The translations under genes were made by a program, and so were the position numbers. This document shows positions 1-7,829 of a stretch of 64,000 nt of DNA, piece by piece. Source of the stretch: Thermodesulfobacteriota bacterium (GTDB lineage Bacteria > Desulfobacterota > Desulfobulbia > Desulfobulbales > JBFMBH01). Under the pieces are notes generated by a model. That model saw only the letters and a program-made list of their open reading frames with translations. It searched no databases and was not told the origin of the DNA. Each line of letters starts with the position of its first letter. Position 1 is the stretch's first letter. Location: positions 62,001 to 126,000 of the forward strand of contig JBFMBH010000001.1 in NCBI GenBank assembly GCA_040755095.1, read 5' to 3'.

Positions 1-112
1 GGGCATGACCGCGGTGCCCCTGGCCGAGGCGATCCGGGAGCGCAAGAAGGTCGACCTCGACAACGACAAGGTTCTCACCGCCCGGGAGATCGGCACCTGC
101 TTCGGCGACTGA
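1..112 (+). CDS. 6-phosphofructokinase, C-terminal fragment (5' end outside window)
   Basis: Only the last 36 codons are present, read in the frame that starts at base 2 and ends in TGA at 110-112. The tail has a PLAEA segment and finishes TAREIGTCFGD. This resembles the C-terminus of group III phosphofructokinases (ATP- or PPi-dependent), which often end in an 'IG-C-FGD'-like sequence. The enzyme would phosphorylate fructose 6-phosphate in glycolysis. The catalytic part lies outside the window, so the phosphodonor cannot be judged and the call rests on a short match from memory. Confidence 0.55.
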   Translation, partial: GMTAVPLAEAIRERKKVDLDNDKVLTAREIGTCFGD

Positions 113-174
113 GCCCCACCGGCACCGGTCGCCCCCCTTCTCCGCTCAGGGTGACGCAGGGGCCCCCGACAGTC

Positions 175-273
175 TCAGCCTTGGGCCACCCCGGAAACTA
201 CCGGATCCCAAAGACCGTCTTCGGCGCCCATCGCCGGATCCAGGTTGACGAGCCAGATTTCGCCCTGCCTCAT
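175..273 (-). pseudogene. MazF-type toxin remnant (32 codons)
   Basis: The reading frame starts with ATG overlapping the TGA of the upstream antitoxin gene, the usual mazEF arrangement. The first 18 residues (MRQGEIWLVNLDPAMGAE) match the start of MazF endoribonucleases. After that the protein leaves the family pattern and stops at residue 32, whereas MazF is about 110 residues. The remaining beta-barrel and catalytic residues are absent, and I do not see them in another frame before base 113. This is best read as a toxin gene lost by deletion, leaving only its start. Confidence 0.75.
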
Positions 274-518
274 GCGAAATCCTCCCCGTCCAGGGCGCAA
301 AGCACGGTCAGCTCCTGGTTGCTGGCATACTCCTCGGCCATCTCTGCCGCAATGGCCGACAGGCGGCTTCGCTTCTGCTCCTCGATGAACCGTTCCAGCG
401 CCATCCGGTAAAGATCGGACCTGGAGACCTTGAGCTCCTTCCGGAGCGCTTCGACAGCACCGGCCAGGGAATGAGGAAGAGAGACGGTAATCCTGTCTAC
501 GCTGGTCGAAGCACGCAT
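270..518 (-). CDS. Ribbon-helix-helix antitoxin of a MazEF-type system
   Basis: This 82-residue protein has the short beta-strand DRITVSLP followed by two helices, the CopG/MetJ-type DNA-binding fold of RHH antitoxins that precede mazF genes. The C-terminal acidic tail (ALDGEDFA) is typical of the toxin-binding segment. ATG at 518 is preceded by a good Shine-Dalgarno (GGAGGG) about 5 bases upstream and by a recognisable promoter. The stop overlaps the start of the truncated mazF by 4 bases. It likely still represses its own promoter, but its toxin partner is broken. The family call is firm; an intact function is inferred. Confidence 0.8.
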   Translation of the reverse strand: MRASTSVDRITVSLPHSLAGAVEALRKELKVSRSDLYRMALERFIEEQKRSRLSAIAAEMAEEYASNQELTVLCALDGEDFA

Positions 519-548
519 GGGCCCTCCTCACGTTCAGTCATAATATCC

Positions 549-577
549 AGCATACTGTCCCGCACACGCATTGACAA
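549..577 (-). promoter_or_regulatory. Sigma-70-type promoter of the antitoxin gene
   Basis: On the minus strand TTGTCA (572-577) is separated by 17 bases from TATGCT (549-554). Transcription would start near 542, giving a short leader that contains the GGAGGG ribosome-binding site before ATG at 518. The site is also the natural place for autorepression by the RHH antitoxin. Confidence 0.6.
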
Positions 578-644
578 CGCCAAGGGTCGTCCGGTGACCG
601 AGGGATGGCGCGGACCGGCCGCCGCCCCCTGCGCCACCCGCCCG

Positions 645-1352
645 CTAGCCGGCGGCCGGCGGCCCCTTGTTCTCCACGAAGCGCAGGCAGAGGATGCCCG
701 CCTCGTACAGGAGGTACAAGGGGCCGCCCATGAGGGCCATGTTGACCACATCCGGGGTCGGGGTAAGCAGGGCAGACAGGACGCTGATGGCCAGGATGGC
801 GTAGCGCCGGCCCTGGCGGAACCGCTGCCGGGAGCACAGCCCTACCTGGGCGGCAAAGACCATGAACAGGGGCAGCTCGAAGATGCTGCCAAAGCCGAGC
901 AGGAACAGGGCCACGAAGCTCACGAAACGGTCCACGGAGATGACTGGCTTGAGCTGCTCGGACTGGAAGCCCAGGAGGAAATCGATCCCGAAGGGCAAGG
1001 TGACCAGGTAGCAGAACCCGGCCCCCAGGTAGAAGAGCAGCACCGTGCCGGCGGCGAACCCGAAGGCCGCCCGCCGGGAGAGGCGGAAGACCAGGGCCCG
1101 CCACAGCCAGAGCATCAGGACCGGCAGCACGGCAAACCGGGTGACCAGGACAGACAGCTTGGCCAGGGCGAGGAACGACTCGGTGACCGTAAACCAGGCC
1201 AGATCCTGACCGAGATGGCCACGGATGATTGCCAGGATCCGGGGGGAGAGCAGAAAGCAGGCGACGCTGCCGCCAGCGACCAGGCCTGCCACCCACAAGA
1301 GGGTGCGGCGCAGCTCGACGATGACCGCAATGATGGACTGGGCAACGTTCAC
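645..1352 (-). CDS. tatC: Sec-independent translocase TatC-like protein
   Basis: TatC is the multispanning receptor that recognises twin-arginine signal peptides of folded proteins at the inner membrane. The 235-residue product has about six hydrophobic segments. It shows VELRR near residue 13 (position of the conserved Glu-Glu-Leu-Arg-Arg), a TESF segment, the FxxGxxFxY pattern (FYLGAGFCY), and a late TPTPDVV segment followed by LLYE. It is slightly shorter than typical TatC (about 250). The start is GTG at 1352, 20 bases after purQ on the same strand, with a weak ribosome-binding site. No tatA or tatB is in the window. Confidence 0.85.
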   Translation of the reverse strand: MNVAQSIIAVIVELRRTLLWVAGLVAGGSVACFLLSPRILAIIRGHLGQDLAWFTVTESFLALAKLSVLVTRFAVLPVLMLWLWRALVFRLSRRAAFGFAAGTVLLFYLGAGFCYLVTLPFGIDFLLGFQSEQLKPVISVDRFVSFVALFLLGFGSIFELPLFMVFAAQVGLCSRQRFRQGRRYAILAISVLSALLTPTPDVVNMALMGGPLYLLYEAGILCLRFVENKGPPAAG

Positions 1353-1372
1353 GGCCGGGGCGGCCGGGCGGC

Positions 1373-2200
1373 TCAGACGAGATGGGCCCGGATGAAGCGG
1401 ACGGCGTTCCGGAAGAGGCTTGCGCCCTGCCCTTCTTCGGGCAAATCCTCCCGGGTCCAGCGGGGATGGTTGGTGCGGTGCACAAAGGCCTCGGGATGGG
1501 GCATGAGGCCGAAAAGCCGGCCGCTGGGGTCGCAGATGCCGGCCACCCCCCGGGGCGAGCCGTTGGGGTTCTCCGGATAGCGGCTCGTGGGCGCTCCGGT
1601 TGCCGGATCCGCGTAGCGGACTGCCACCTGGTGCCGGGCGGCAAGCTCATCGAGGGTCCCCTGGTCCTGGGCCACGAACTTGCCCTCGCCGTGCCGGACC
1701 GGCAGATAAAGCCTTTCGAGGCCCTGGGTGAAAACGCAGGGCGAGGCCGGGTCCACGGCCAGGGTCACCCAGCGGTCCTCGAACCGGCCGGAATCGTTGT
1801 AGGTGAGGGAGACCAGCCGCTCGCCCTCCCGGCCAGGCAGGGCCGGCAGCATGCCCATCTTGACCATGAGCTGGAAGCCGTTGCACACCCCCAGGACCAG
1901 CTTGCCGGCGGCGACAAAGGCGGTCAGCTGCTCGAAGAGCCGCTCGCCGCTGCCCGCCACCCGGGCGTACCGCATCCGGAAGGCGGCCGCCTGGCCGGCC
2001 CCGAGGTCGTCCCCGTCCAGGAAGCCGCCGGGCAGGTTCAGGAAGTGGTAGTCATCCAGACGGCGCTCGCCATGCAGCAGCTCGCTCATGTGGACGATGT
2101 CCACCTGGTCAGCACCCGCCAGCCGGCAGGCGTGGGCCATCTCCATCTCGCAGTTGGTCCCGTAGCCGGTGACGACGATTGCCCGCACCTTGTCGGCCAT
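1373..2200 (-). CDS. purQ: Phosphoribosylformylglycinamidine synthase, glutaminase subunit
   Basis: PurQ is the class I glutamine amidotransferase that feeds ammonia to PurL in the fourth step of de novo purine synthesis. The nucleophile cysteine lies in LGVCNGFQ and the catalytic His-Glu in MPHPE. At 275 residues it is of the longer PurQ form, with an insertion around GVAGICDPSGR. I prefer ATG at 2200 because GGGGAG lies 6 bases upstream. A GTG at 2206 would overlap the stop of the HD-protein gene by 4 bases and cannot be excluded. It sits in a minus-strand run with the HD protein upstream and tatC downstream; no other pur gene is present. Confidence 0.9.
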   Translation of the reverse strand: MADKVRAIVVTGYGTNCEMEMAHACRLAGADQVDIVHMSELLHGERRLDDYHFLNLPGGFLDGDDLGAGQAAAFRMRYARVAGSGERLFEQLTAFVAAGKLVLGVCNGFQLMVKMGMLPALPGREGERLVSLTYNDSGRFEDRWVTLAVDPASPCVFTQGLERLYLPVRHGEGKFVAQDQGTLDELAARHQVAVRYADPATGAPTSRYPENPNGSPRGVAGICDPSGRLFGLMPHPEAFVHRTNHPRWTREDLPEEGQGASLFRNAVRFIRAHLV

Positions 2201-2202
2201 GC

Positions 2203-2898
2203 TCACTCCCCCCGGATCTCCCGCGCCAGTTGCTGAAAGAAGGTCTCCATGAAGGCATGCCGGTCGTCAGCCAGCCGGCGTCCCACCGGGGTCAGCATCC
2301 CCTCCCGGACCCGGCAGAGCTTGACCGTAAACTCCCGGTAGGCGGTGTCTTCCTGGGAATAGGCCCGGGTGAGCTCCACTGCCACCTGGGCGCCGTTGTG
2401 CAGCCGAGCCCCCAGGCGACCGGCAAAGAGAAAGGCGCGGCCGATGCCCACCGCGCCGATGGAATCCAGTTTGTCGGCATCATAGAGGATGCGCGCTTCC
2501 AGGGTCAAGGGCGGCGGCCCGCCCCGGAAGCGGTGGGCCGCGATACAGGCCGCCACCGCCTCCACCGCGGCTGGCGCAAAGCCCAGGCCCGGCAGCAGGC
2601 GACAGGCGGCAGCAGCGCCAATGGCGGCATGGCAAACCGCCCCCTGGCGGCGGGTCTCTTCCGGCCGGCCGATATCATGGAGCAGAGCGGCGGCGCTGAC
2701 GACCGACTCATCGGCACCCAGGTCCCGGGCCATGCGCACCGCCAGGCGATGCACCCGGGCCAGATGGTCCCGGCCGTGGACATCGTCGACACCGGCAGCG
2801 GCCACCTGGGCCAGAAGCTCTCCGGTCGTCTGCGGCCCCAGGGGAAACAGTGCCCGGTCCTGCAGGGCCTGGGGATGGAAAACCTCCTCGAAGACCAT
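2203..2898 (-). CDS. HD-domain phosphohydrolase
   Basis: This 231-residue protein carries the HD metal-binding pattern: GRDHLARVH near residue 40, LLHDIG, a downstream AAHRFRGG, and YDADKLDSIGA. The last pattern is characteristic of YedJ/YpgQ-like HD hydrolases. The substrate is unknown; related proteins act on nucleotides or nucleotide-like phosphates. I start at ATG 2898, since the longer frame would run through the preceding gene. The stop abuts the purQ start, which suggests co-expression with purine synthesis. The domain call is strong; the biological role is open. Confidence 0.8.
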   Translation of the reverse strand: MVFEEVFHPQALQDRALFPLGPQTTGELLAQVAAAGVDDVHGRDHLARVHRLAVRMARDLGADESVVSAAALLHDIGRPEETRRQGAVCHAAIGAAAACRLLPGLGFAPAAVEAVAACIAAHRFRGGPPPLTLEARILYDADKLDSIGAVGIGRAFLFAGRLGARLHNGAQVAVELTRAYSQEDTAYREFTVKLCRVREGMLTPVGRRLADDRHAFMETFFQQLAREIRGE

Positions 2899-2902
2899 GG
2901 CC

Positions 2903-3667
2903 TCACCCCCGGGCCTGGCTGGCAGCAAGCCAGCTGGGCAGGCGATCCGCATGCCTGGCCAGCTCCGACAAGACGCTGGTGGCTTGGCACAGGAGGGCAT
3001 AGGGGTCAGCGGCCAGCCCGGCCTGGGCCTCGGGCGCCAGGCCGTTCATGAGCACCGGGCCCAGGGGGCCGTCCAGGGAGCGGCTGAGCCCGTCGAGGTC
3101 ATAAAGAATCCGGATCATGGCCAGGCCGAACTGGGGACTTCCGGCCAGGGCCTGCTGCACCACCGGCTGGCGCCGGGCGGCGAGAAAGGCGTCGTTCATC
3201 TCGTTGTAGACTCCAAGGCCCTGCCCCTGCAGCCAGTCCGGGATCGTCACCGGCTGCGGCTCGCCGAAGCCCAGGCAGTGCTCCTCCCGCACCAGCACGA
3301 AGAACTCCTCCAGCCCGGTTTCGGGATCATGGCGCACCGCCCGTCCCACCGGATAGGCCCGGCAGGCGCCGGGGCGGTGGGGGTAGACCGTGCAGCCTGC
3401 CGGCGCAACAAAGGGGCAGCTGGCCCGGCCATCGTCGATCATGGCCAGAAAGACCTGGGGGGTCCGGGCGCCTTCGGGGGTCTCGATCACCGCGTAGCGG
3501 TCCAAGAAGGTGTCCCAGTCCACGCCCAGGGCCTGGCGCAGCCGCAGCACGTCATAGGGATAGAGGGCCAGGTCCAGGGACCGGCAGCAGTCGGTGAAAC
3601 AGGCCAGGCCGGGGTGGCAGCTGAAGCAGAAGGCCTCGCCGGCGGGCTGGGGGCGGATGGCAGGCAT
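2903..3667 (-). CDS. YkgJ-family Cys-cluster protein
   Basis: The 254-residue protein has an N-terminal cysteine cluster (CFSC, then C, then CC before a leucine-rich segment) followed by SCPF and GCTVYPHRPGACRAYP. This is the order of the YkgJ-type zinc- or iron-chelating domain. The second half has no motif I recognise. The family's biochemical role is not established; the cysteines probably bind a metal or cluster. It sits 13 bases downstream of secDF and 4 bases upstream of the HD protein on the same strand, so it is probably in the same transcript. Confidence 0.8.
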   Translation of the reverse strand: MPAIRPQPAGEAFCFSCHPGLACFTDCCRSLDLALYPYDVLRLRQALGVDWDTFLDRYAVIETPEGARTPQVFLAMIDDGRASCPFVAPAGCTVYPHRPGACRAYPVGRAVRHDPETGLEEFFVLVREEHCLGFGEPQPVTIPDWLQGQGLGVYNEMNDAFLAARRQPVVQQALAGSPQFGLAMIRILYDLDGLSRSLDGPLGPVLMNGLAPEAQAGLAADPYALLCQATSVLSELARHADRLPSWLAASQARG

Positions 3668-3680
3668 GGTCGGCTGGGCC

Positions 3681-6254
3681 TCAGCTCACCCGCTCCCGCC
3701 GCCACAGACAGAGAATCGGGCTGGCCACGAAGATCGAGGAGTAGGTGCCCACCACCACCCCGACCAGCAGCGAGAACGAGAAGTCATGGACGACGATACC
3801 GCCCAGGAAATAGAGGGCCAGGAGGGTCAGGAACACGGTCAGCGAGGTGACGACGGTGCGGCTCAGCACCTCGTTGACGCTGATGTTGACCAGGGAGGCG
3901 AAGGAGCCTGCCGCCACCCCTTTGTGCATGTTCTCCCGGATGCGGTCGAAGACCACCACCGTGTCGGTGAGGGAGTAGCCGGCCAGGGTGAGGAGGGCGG
4001 TGACAATGAGGAGGGTGACCTCCTTGTCCAGAAGATAGCAGACCCCCAGCACCGCCAGCACATCGTGGAAGGTGGCGGCAGCCGCTGCCACGCCGAAGCT
4101 CAGGTCGAAGCGGAAGGCCAGGTAGAGGACGATGCCGGCCATGGAGATGGCGATGGCCACCAGGGCCTTCTGCCGGAGGGATTGGCTCACCGAAGCGCCG
4201 ATCTCGGCCTTGTTCTCCAGGGTGAACTGATGATCCGCCAGCTTGTCGGCCAGAAGCGCGCTCAACTGCTCTTCCACATGGCCCACCGTGGTCTCGCTGC
4301 GCTTGACCTTGACGATCAGCCGGTTCTCCCCCACCACCTCCTGGAGGTCGGAGTCGGCCAGACCGTTGGCGGCCAGCACCTGACGGACGGCATCCAGGGC
4401 GAAGGGCTTGGCGGCCTGATACTGGAGCAGGGTGCCGCCGGTGAAATCCACCCCCAGGCTGGCCTTGCCCCGGGCCACCTGGACAAAGGCCACCAGGCCG
4501 AGCAGACAGAGGACAGCGGACACGGCAAAGGCCACCTTCCGTAGCCCCATGAAATCGATGTTGGTCCGGGAGAGGATGTGCAGAAACGACAGGTCCCGCA
4601 GCCGGCGCTGGCTGTGCAGGACATCGTAGACCACCCGGGTCCCGAACAGCGCGGTGAACAGGTTCAGGATCACGCCCACGGACAGGGTGACGGCAAAGCC
4701 CTTGATGGGACCGGTACCGAAGAGGAAGAGGGCGAAGGCCGTGATCAGGGTGGTGACGTGGGAGTCGATGATCGTCCAGAAGGCCTTGTCATAGCCGCCA
4801 TCCACTCCGGAGCGCACCGACTTGCCCAGGGCAAACTCCTCCCGCATCCGCTCGAAGATGAGGACGTTGGAGTCCACCGCCATGCCGATGGACAGGATGA
4901 TGCCGGCAATGCCCGGCAGGGTGAGGGTGGCCCGGAAGGCGGCCAGGGTGGCGAACAGGAACAGCAGATTGAGCAGGAGGGCGAAGTTGGCGATCACCCC
5001 GGACAGGCGGTAGTAGACCGCCATGAAGGCCACCACGAGGAAGGCGCCCAGGAGGCCGGAGGACAGGCCCTTGTGGATGGAATCCAGACCCAGGGAGGGG
5101 CCGACGGTGAGGTTCTGGATGATGGAAACCGGCGCCGGCAGGGCGCCGGCCCGGAGGACAATGGCCAGATCCGTGGCCTCCTCGTGGGTGAAGTTGCCGC
5201 TGATCTGGGCGCTGCCGCCGGAGATCCGCTCCCGGATCACCGGGGCGGAGCGGACCACCTCATCGAGGACAATGGCCAGCCGCTTGTTGACATTCTTGGC
5301 CGTCACCTGGTCGAAAACCTTGGCGCCCCGGTCGGTGAGGTCCAGCCCCACATAGGGCTCGTTGAAGGTGCCGCCGATCTGCACCCGGGCGTCCTTGACC
5401 ATCTCGCCGGTCAGGAGCACCTGGTTCTTGAGCAGGAGCGGCAGCTTATCCTCCCGTTTGGTGGTCGGGTCCACCCGGCGCTCGAAGTAGATCTCGGAGC
5501 CGGCCGGCAGCCTGGTCTGGAGGGCCAGGTTGAGGGCCTTGCGGCCGTCGGCCGGCTTCCAGGTCCCTGTTTCCTGGATCTCCCTGATGAGGCCACCCAG
5601 ATCCACCCCCGCCTCCTGGTCCACCAGCTTGAACTCCAGCTGCGCGGTCTGACCAATAAGGCTCATGGCCCGCTTGGGGTCCCGAACCCCGGGCAGCTGC
5701 ACCACCACCTCGTCGGTGCCCTGGCGGACGATCACCGGCTCGGCGACGCCGAACTGGTCGATCCGGTTGCGGATGATCTCCAGGGCCTGACTGACCGCAT
5801 TGTTGCGGATGTCGCTGACCTCAGCGTCGGACAGGGCCAGGAAGACCCTGGGGAACCCCCCTTCCTGGGCTTCCACCGTGGCGTTGAGGTTGGGGAAATC
5901 CTCCTTGAGGATCTTCTCCACCGACTCCAGGGCACTCTTGTTGGGGATGACGAAGAGCACTTTGCCCGGCACGCCGCTGTCGCTGCGCACCACCGAGATC
6001 TGCCGCTCGGCCAGGCCATCCTTGAGATCCCGGGCTGCCAGATCCAGGGAGTTCTCGATGGCCCGGTCAAGATCCACCTTCAAGACCAGGTGCATGCCAC
6101 CCTGCAGGTCAAGACCCAGCTGCAGCCCCTCGGGTGCCAGGTACTTCTTCCACCACTCCGGCACACCCTTCCACAGGGAAGGGGTCAGGGTGATACCGGC
6201 AAAGGCGACCAGGACGACAAGGAAGATGATCTTCCACTTCAGGGCCTTGTTCAT
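3681..6254 (-). CDS. secDF: Fused SecD-SecF protein translocase accessory subunit
   Basis: SecDF uses the proton gradient to pull preproteins through SecYEG on the periplasmic side. The 857-residue product contains both halves. SecD has one N-terminal membrane segment, LGLDLQGGMH, a large periplasmic domain and five membrane segments. SecF begins near residue 575 with TNIDFMG and contains LGVDFTGGTLLQY and SLTDTVVVFDRIREN. Many proteobacteria have separate genes, so the fusion is notable but not rare. ATG at 6254 is chosen because the 30 residues encoded upstream in frame are Arg/Pro-rich and unlike SecD. The usual neighbour yajC is not seen. Confidence 0.93.
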   Translation of the reverse strand: MNKALKWKIIFLVVLVAFAGITLTPSLWKGVPEWWKKYLAPEGLQLGLDLQGGMHLVLKVDLDRAIENSLDLAARDLKDGLAERQISVVRSDSGVPGKVLFVIPNKSALESVEKILKEDFPNLNATVEAQEGGFPRVFLALSDAEVSDIRNNAVSQALEIIRNRIDQFGVAEPVIVRQGTDEVVVQLPGVRDPKRAMSLIGQTAQLEFKLVDQEAGVDLGGLIREIQETGTWKPADGRKALNLALQTRLPAGSEIYFERRVDPTTKREDKLPLLLKNQVLLTGEMVKDARVQIGGTFNEPYVGLDLTDRGAKVFDQVTAKNVNKRLAIVLDEVVRSAPVIRERISGGSAQISGNFTHEEATDLAIVLRAGALPAPVSIIQNLTVGPSLGLDSIHKGLSSGLLGAFLVVAFMAVYYRLSGVIANFALLLNLLFLFATLAAFRATLTLPGIAGIILSIGMAVDSNVLIFERMREEFALGKSVRSGVDGGYDKAFWTIIDSHVTTLITAFALFLFGTGPIKGFAVTLSVGVILNLFTALFGTRVVYDVLHSQRRLRDLSFLHILSRTNIDFMGLRKVAFAVSAVLCLLGLVAFVQVARGKASLGVDFTGGTLLQYQAAKPFALDAVRQVLAANGLADSDLQEVVGENRLIVKVKRSETTVGHVEEQLSALLADKLADHQFTLENKAEIGASVSQSLRQKALVAIAISMAGIVLYLAFRFDLSFGVAAAAATFHDVLAVLGVCYLLDKEVTLLIVTALLTLAGYSLTDTVVVFDRIRENMHKGVAAGSFASLVNISVNEVLSRTVVTSLTVFLTLLALYFLGGIVVHDFSFSLLVGVVVGTYSSIFVASPILCLWRRERVS

Positions 6255-6421
6255 GGGGCTGGAATCCTGGGGAAAAAAGGGAAGCCGGCGGCCCTTCAGG
6301 CGACCTGCCGGCGGAAGGCAACGGAGGGGAAATGATACCCACAAGGGGTCGGGATGTCAAAGCGGAAACCCGCCGCGGCGGAGGGATGGCAGCTCACCGG
6401 TGCGCCCGCGGATACCACCCC

Positions 6422-6450
6422 TTGAGGCGGAAGGTGTGTATGTGTATGCT
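6422..6450 (+). promoter_or_regulatory. Sigma-70-type promoter for the RHH/coiled-coil gene pair
   Basis: TTGAGG (6422-6427) and TATGCT (6445-6450) are 17 bases apart. The predicted start near 6457 leaves a short leader with a GAGGGGGA ribosome-binding site before ATG at 6486. Confidence 0.5.
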
Positions 6451-6485
6451 GATGGCACCACCACATCCCAGAGGGGGACGCCTCC

Positions 6486-6767
6486 ATGCAACAAGCTTCT
6501 GCGAACAACTTGATTCGCAAGCAGTTTCTGATTGCGCCGCGTCAGATTGAGAAGCTGAACCGTCTCGCCAGGGAGGAGCACACGTCCGTGGCACAACTGG
6601 TCCGGCGGGCCATCGACGCCTACGACCCGCATATCCCCCCGGACGTGGAAGCCCCAGAATTGATGGAGCTGGTGTCCGCACGGCTGAAGGAAGCCATCGC
6701 CGACACCCGCAGCACCCGCGAGCGTTTGCGGAGCACCCTCAGGAAGCTGGGATTGGAGGAAGGCTGA
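6486..6767 (+). CDS. Ribbon-helix-helix (CopG-like) small protein
   Basis: The 93-residue protein contains KQFLIAPRQIEKLNRLAREE followed by TSVAQLVRRAIDAY, the strand-helix-helix layout of CopG-type DNA-binding proteins. The C-terminal half is helical and charged. It has a strong ribosome-binding site and its stop overlaps the start of a 59-codon coiled-coil gene, a layout like a toxin-antitoxin pair. No recognised toxin follows. It could be an antitoxin-like regulator of its own operon. Fold assignment is reasonable; function is inferred. Confidence 0.7.
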   Translation: MQQASANNLIRKQFLIAPRQIEKLNRLAREEHTSVAQLVRRAIDAYDPHIPPDVEAPELMELVSARLKEAIADTRSTRERLRSTLRKLGLEEG

Positions 6768-6946
6768 TGTCGGGGTGGAAGGAGCTGCTCATCGACATGC
6801 TGAAGCTCACGGACGAGGTCAGGCGGCTGAACCAGGACATCGAACGGCTGGAGAGCCACGTGGTCGATGTGGACAAGAGGGTCGTACGCCTGGAGACCCT
6901 GGTGGAGATGGCAGCGGTGCCTACCCGCCTGGCCCGCGACACGTGA
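6767..6946 (+). CDS. 59-residue coiled-coil protein coupled to the RHH gene
   Basis: ATG at 6767 shares bases with the TGA of the RHH gene (TGATG), so translation is probably coupled. The product begins MSGWKELL and contains a heptad-like stretch with Leu, Ile and Val spaced through LTDEVRRLNQDIERL and VVDVDKRVVRLETL, ending before residue 52. It has no signal peptide, membrane segment or catalytic motif. Similar tiny coiled-coil genes follow CopG-like genes in other proteobacteria as far as I recall. No function can be assigned; it could bind the RHH protein. The gene is short but its codon usage and overlap support it. Confidence 0.6.
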   Translation: MSGWKELLIDMLKLTDEVRRLNQDIERLESHVVDVDKRVVRLETLVEMAAVPTRLARDT

Positions 6947-6965
6947 AGCCCCGCGGGGCCGCGGA

Positions 6966-7712
6966 TCAGGGGCGGTTGATGGCCGCGGCCATGCAGGCGG
7001 CGCCGAAGCCGTTGTCGATGTTCACCACCGCCAGGCCCGGGGCGCAGCTGTTGAGCATGCCGAGAAGAGCGGCCAGGCCGCCGGAGCCGGTGCCGTAGCC
7101 GACGCTGGTGGGCACCGCCACCACCGGCCGGTCCACCAGGCCCGCCACCACCCCGGGAAGCGCCCCCTCCATACCAGCGACCACGATGAGGACCTGGGCG
7201 GCCAGGAGCTGCTCCTGCCGCCGGTACAGCCGGTGAATGCCGGCAATGCCGACATCGGCCAGCCGCTCCACGGGCTGGCCAAGCATGGCCAGGGTTACGG
7301 CTGCCTCCTCGGCCACCGGCTGGTCGGAGGTGCCGGCGGAGACCACCAGCACCGGGCCCCGGCAGGGGGCCGGGGGCGGGGGCGGGCCGGTGAGCATCCG
7401 GGCCTGGGGATGGTGGATGAGCCCCGGCAGGGCCTGGCACACCTGGGCCGCCTTGTCGTCGCTCACCCGGGTGGCGATCACCGGTCCACCGGCAGCCAGA
7501 AGCGCGGAGAGGATCTCCAGGAGCTGGGCAACGCTCTTGTGCTCGCCGTAGACCGCCTCCGGCCGGCCGGTCCGGAGCTGGCGCTGGTGGTCGAGACAGG
7601 CCCCGGCCAGCTCCTGGTCCGGCCAATGCCGGAGCCGGGCCAGGGCCTGGTCGACGCCGCAGGACCCCTGCCGCACACCGTCCAGCAAGGTCCGCAGCTG
7701 TTCTTCATCCAT
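6966..7712 (-). CDS. larB: Nickel-pincer cofactor biosynthesis protein LarB
   Basis: LarB carboxylates and hydrolyses nicotinic acid adenine dinucleotide, the first step towards the nickel-pincer cofactor of lactate racemase and related enzymes. The 248-residue protein has the C-terminal AIR-carboxylase-like domain with VSAGTSD, VVAGMEGALPGVVAGLV and AVPTSVGYG, all typical of LarB. The N-terminal domain (MDEEQLRTLLDGV) also fits. The partner genes larC and larE are not in the window, so the cofactor pathway is either encoded elsewhere or incomplete. It lies convergent to the RHH/coiled-coil pair and divergent from the cation transporter. Confidence 0.88.
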   Translation of the reverse strand: MDEEQLRTLLDGVRQGSCGVDQALARLRHWPDQELAGACLDHQRQLRTGRPEAVYGEHKSVAQLLEILSALLAAGGPVIATRVSDDKAAQVCQALPGLIHHPQARMLTGPPPPPAPCRGPVLVVSAGTSDQPVAEEAAVTLAMLGQPVERLADVGIAGIHRLYRRQEQLLAAQVLIVVAGMEGALPGVVAGLVDRPVVAVPTSVGYGTGSGGLAALLGMLNSCAPGLAVVNIDNGFGAACMAAAINRP

Positions 7713-7829
7713 AAGGGTTCCGCCTCCCTTCGGGTCGCCCCTCGCACCCGGCCTTCATGCCCCGCCCTTGCGGCACCGCGTCCAAGCGGGCTCCTTGCAA
7801 TCCGGGTCACGGTACCATAAAGTTGCCGG

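Noticed and set aside
6952-6963. GC palindrome after the coiled-coil gene as a terminator
   Set aside because: The palindrome has no loop and no U-tract, and lies between convergent genes; too weak to call.
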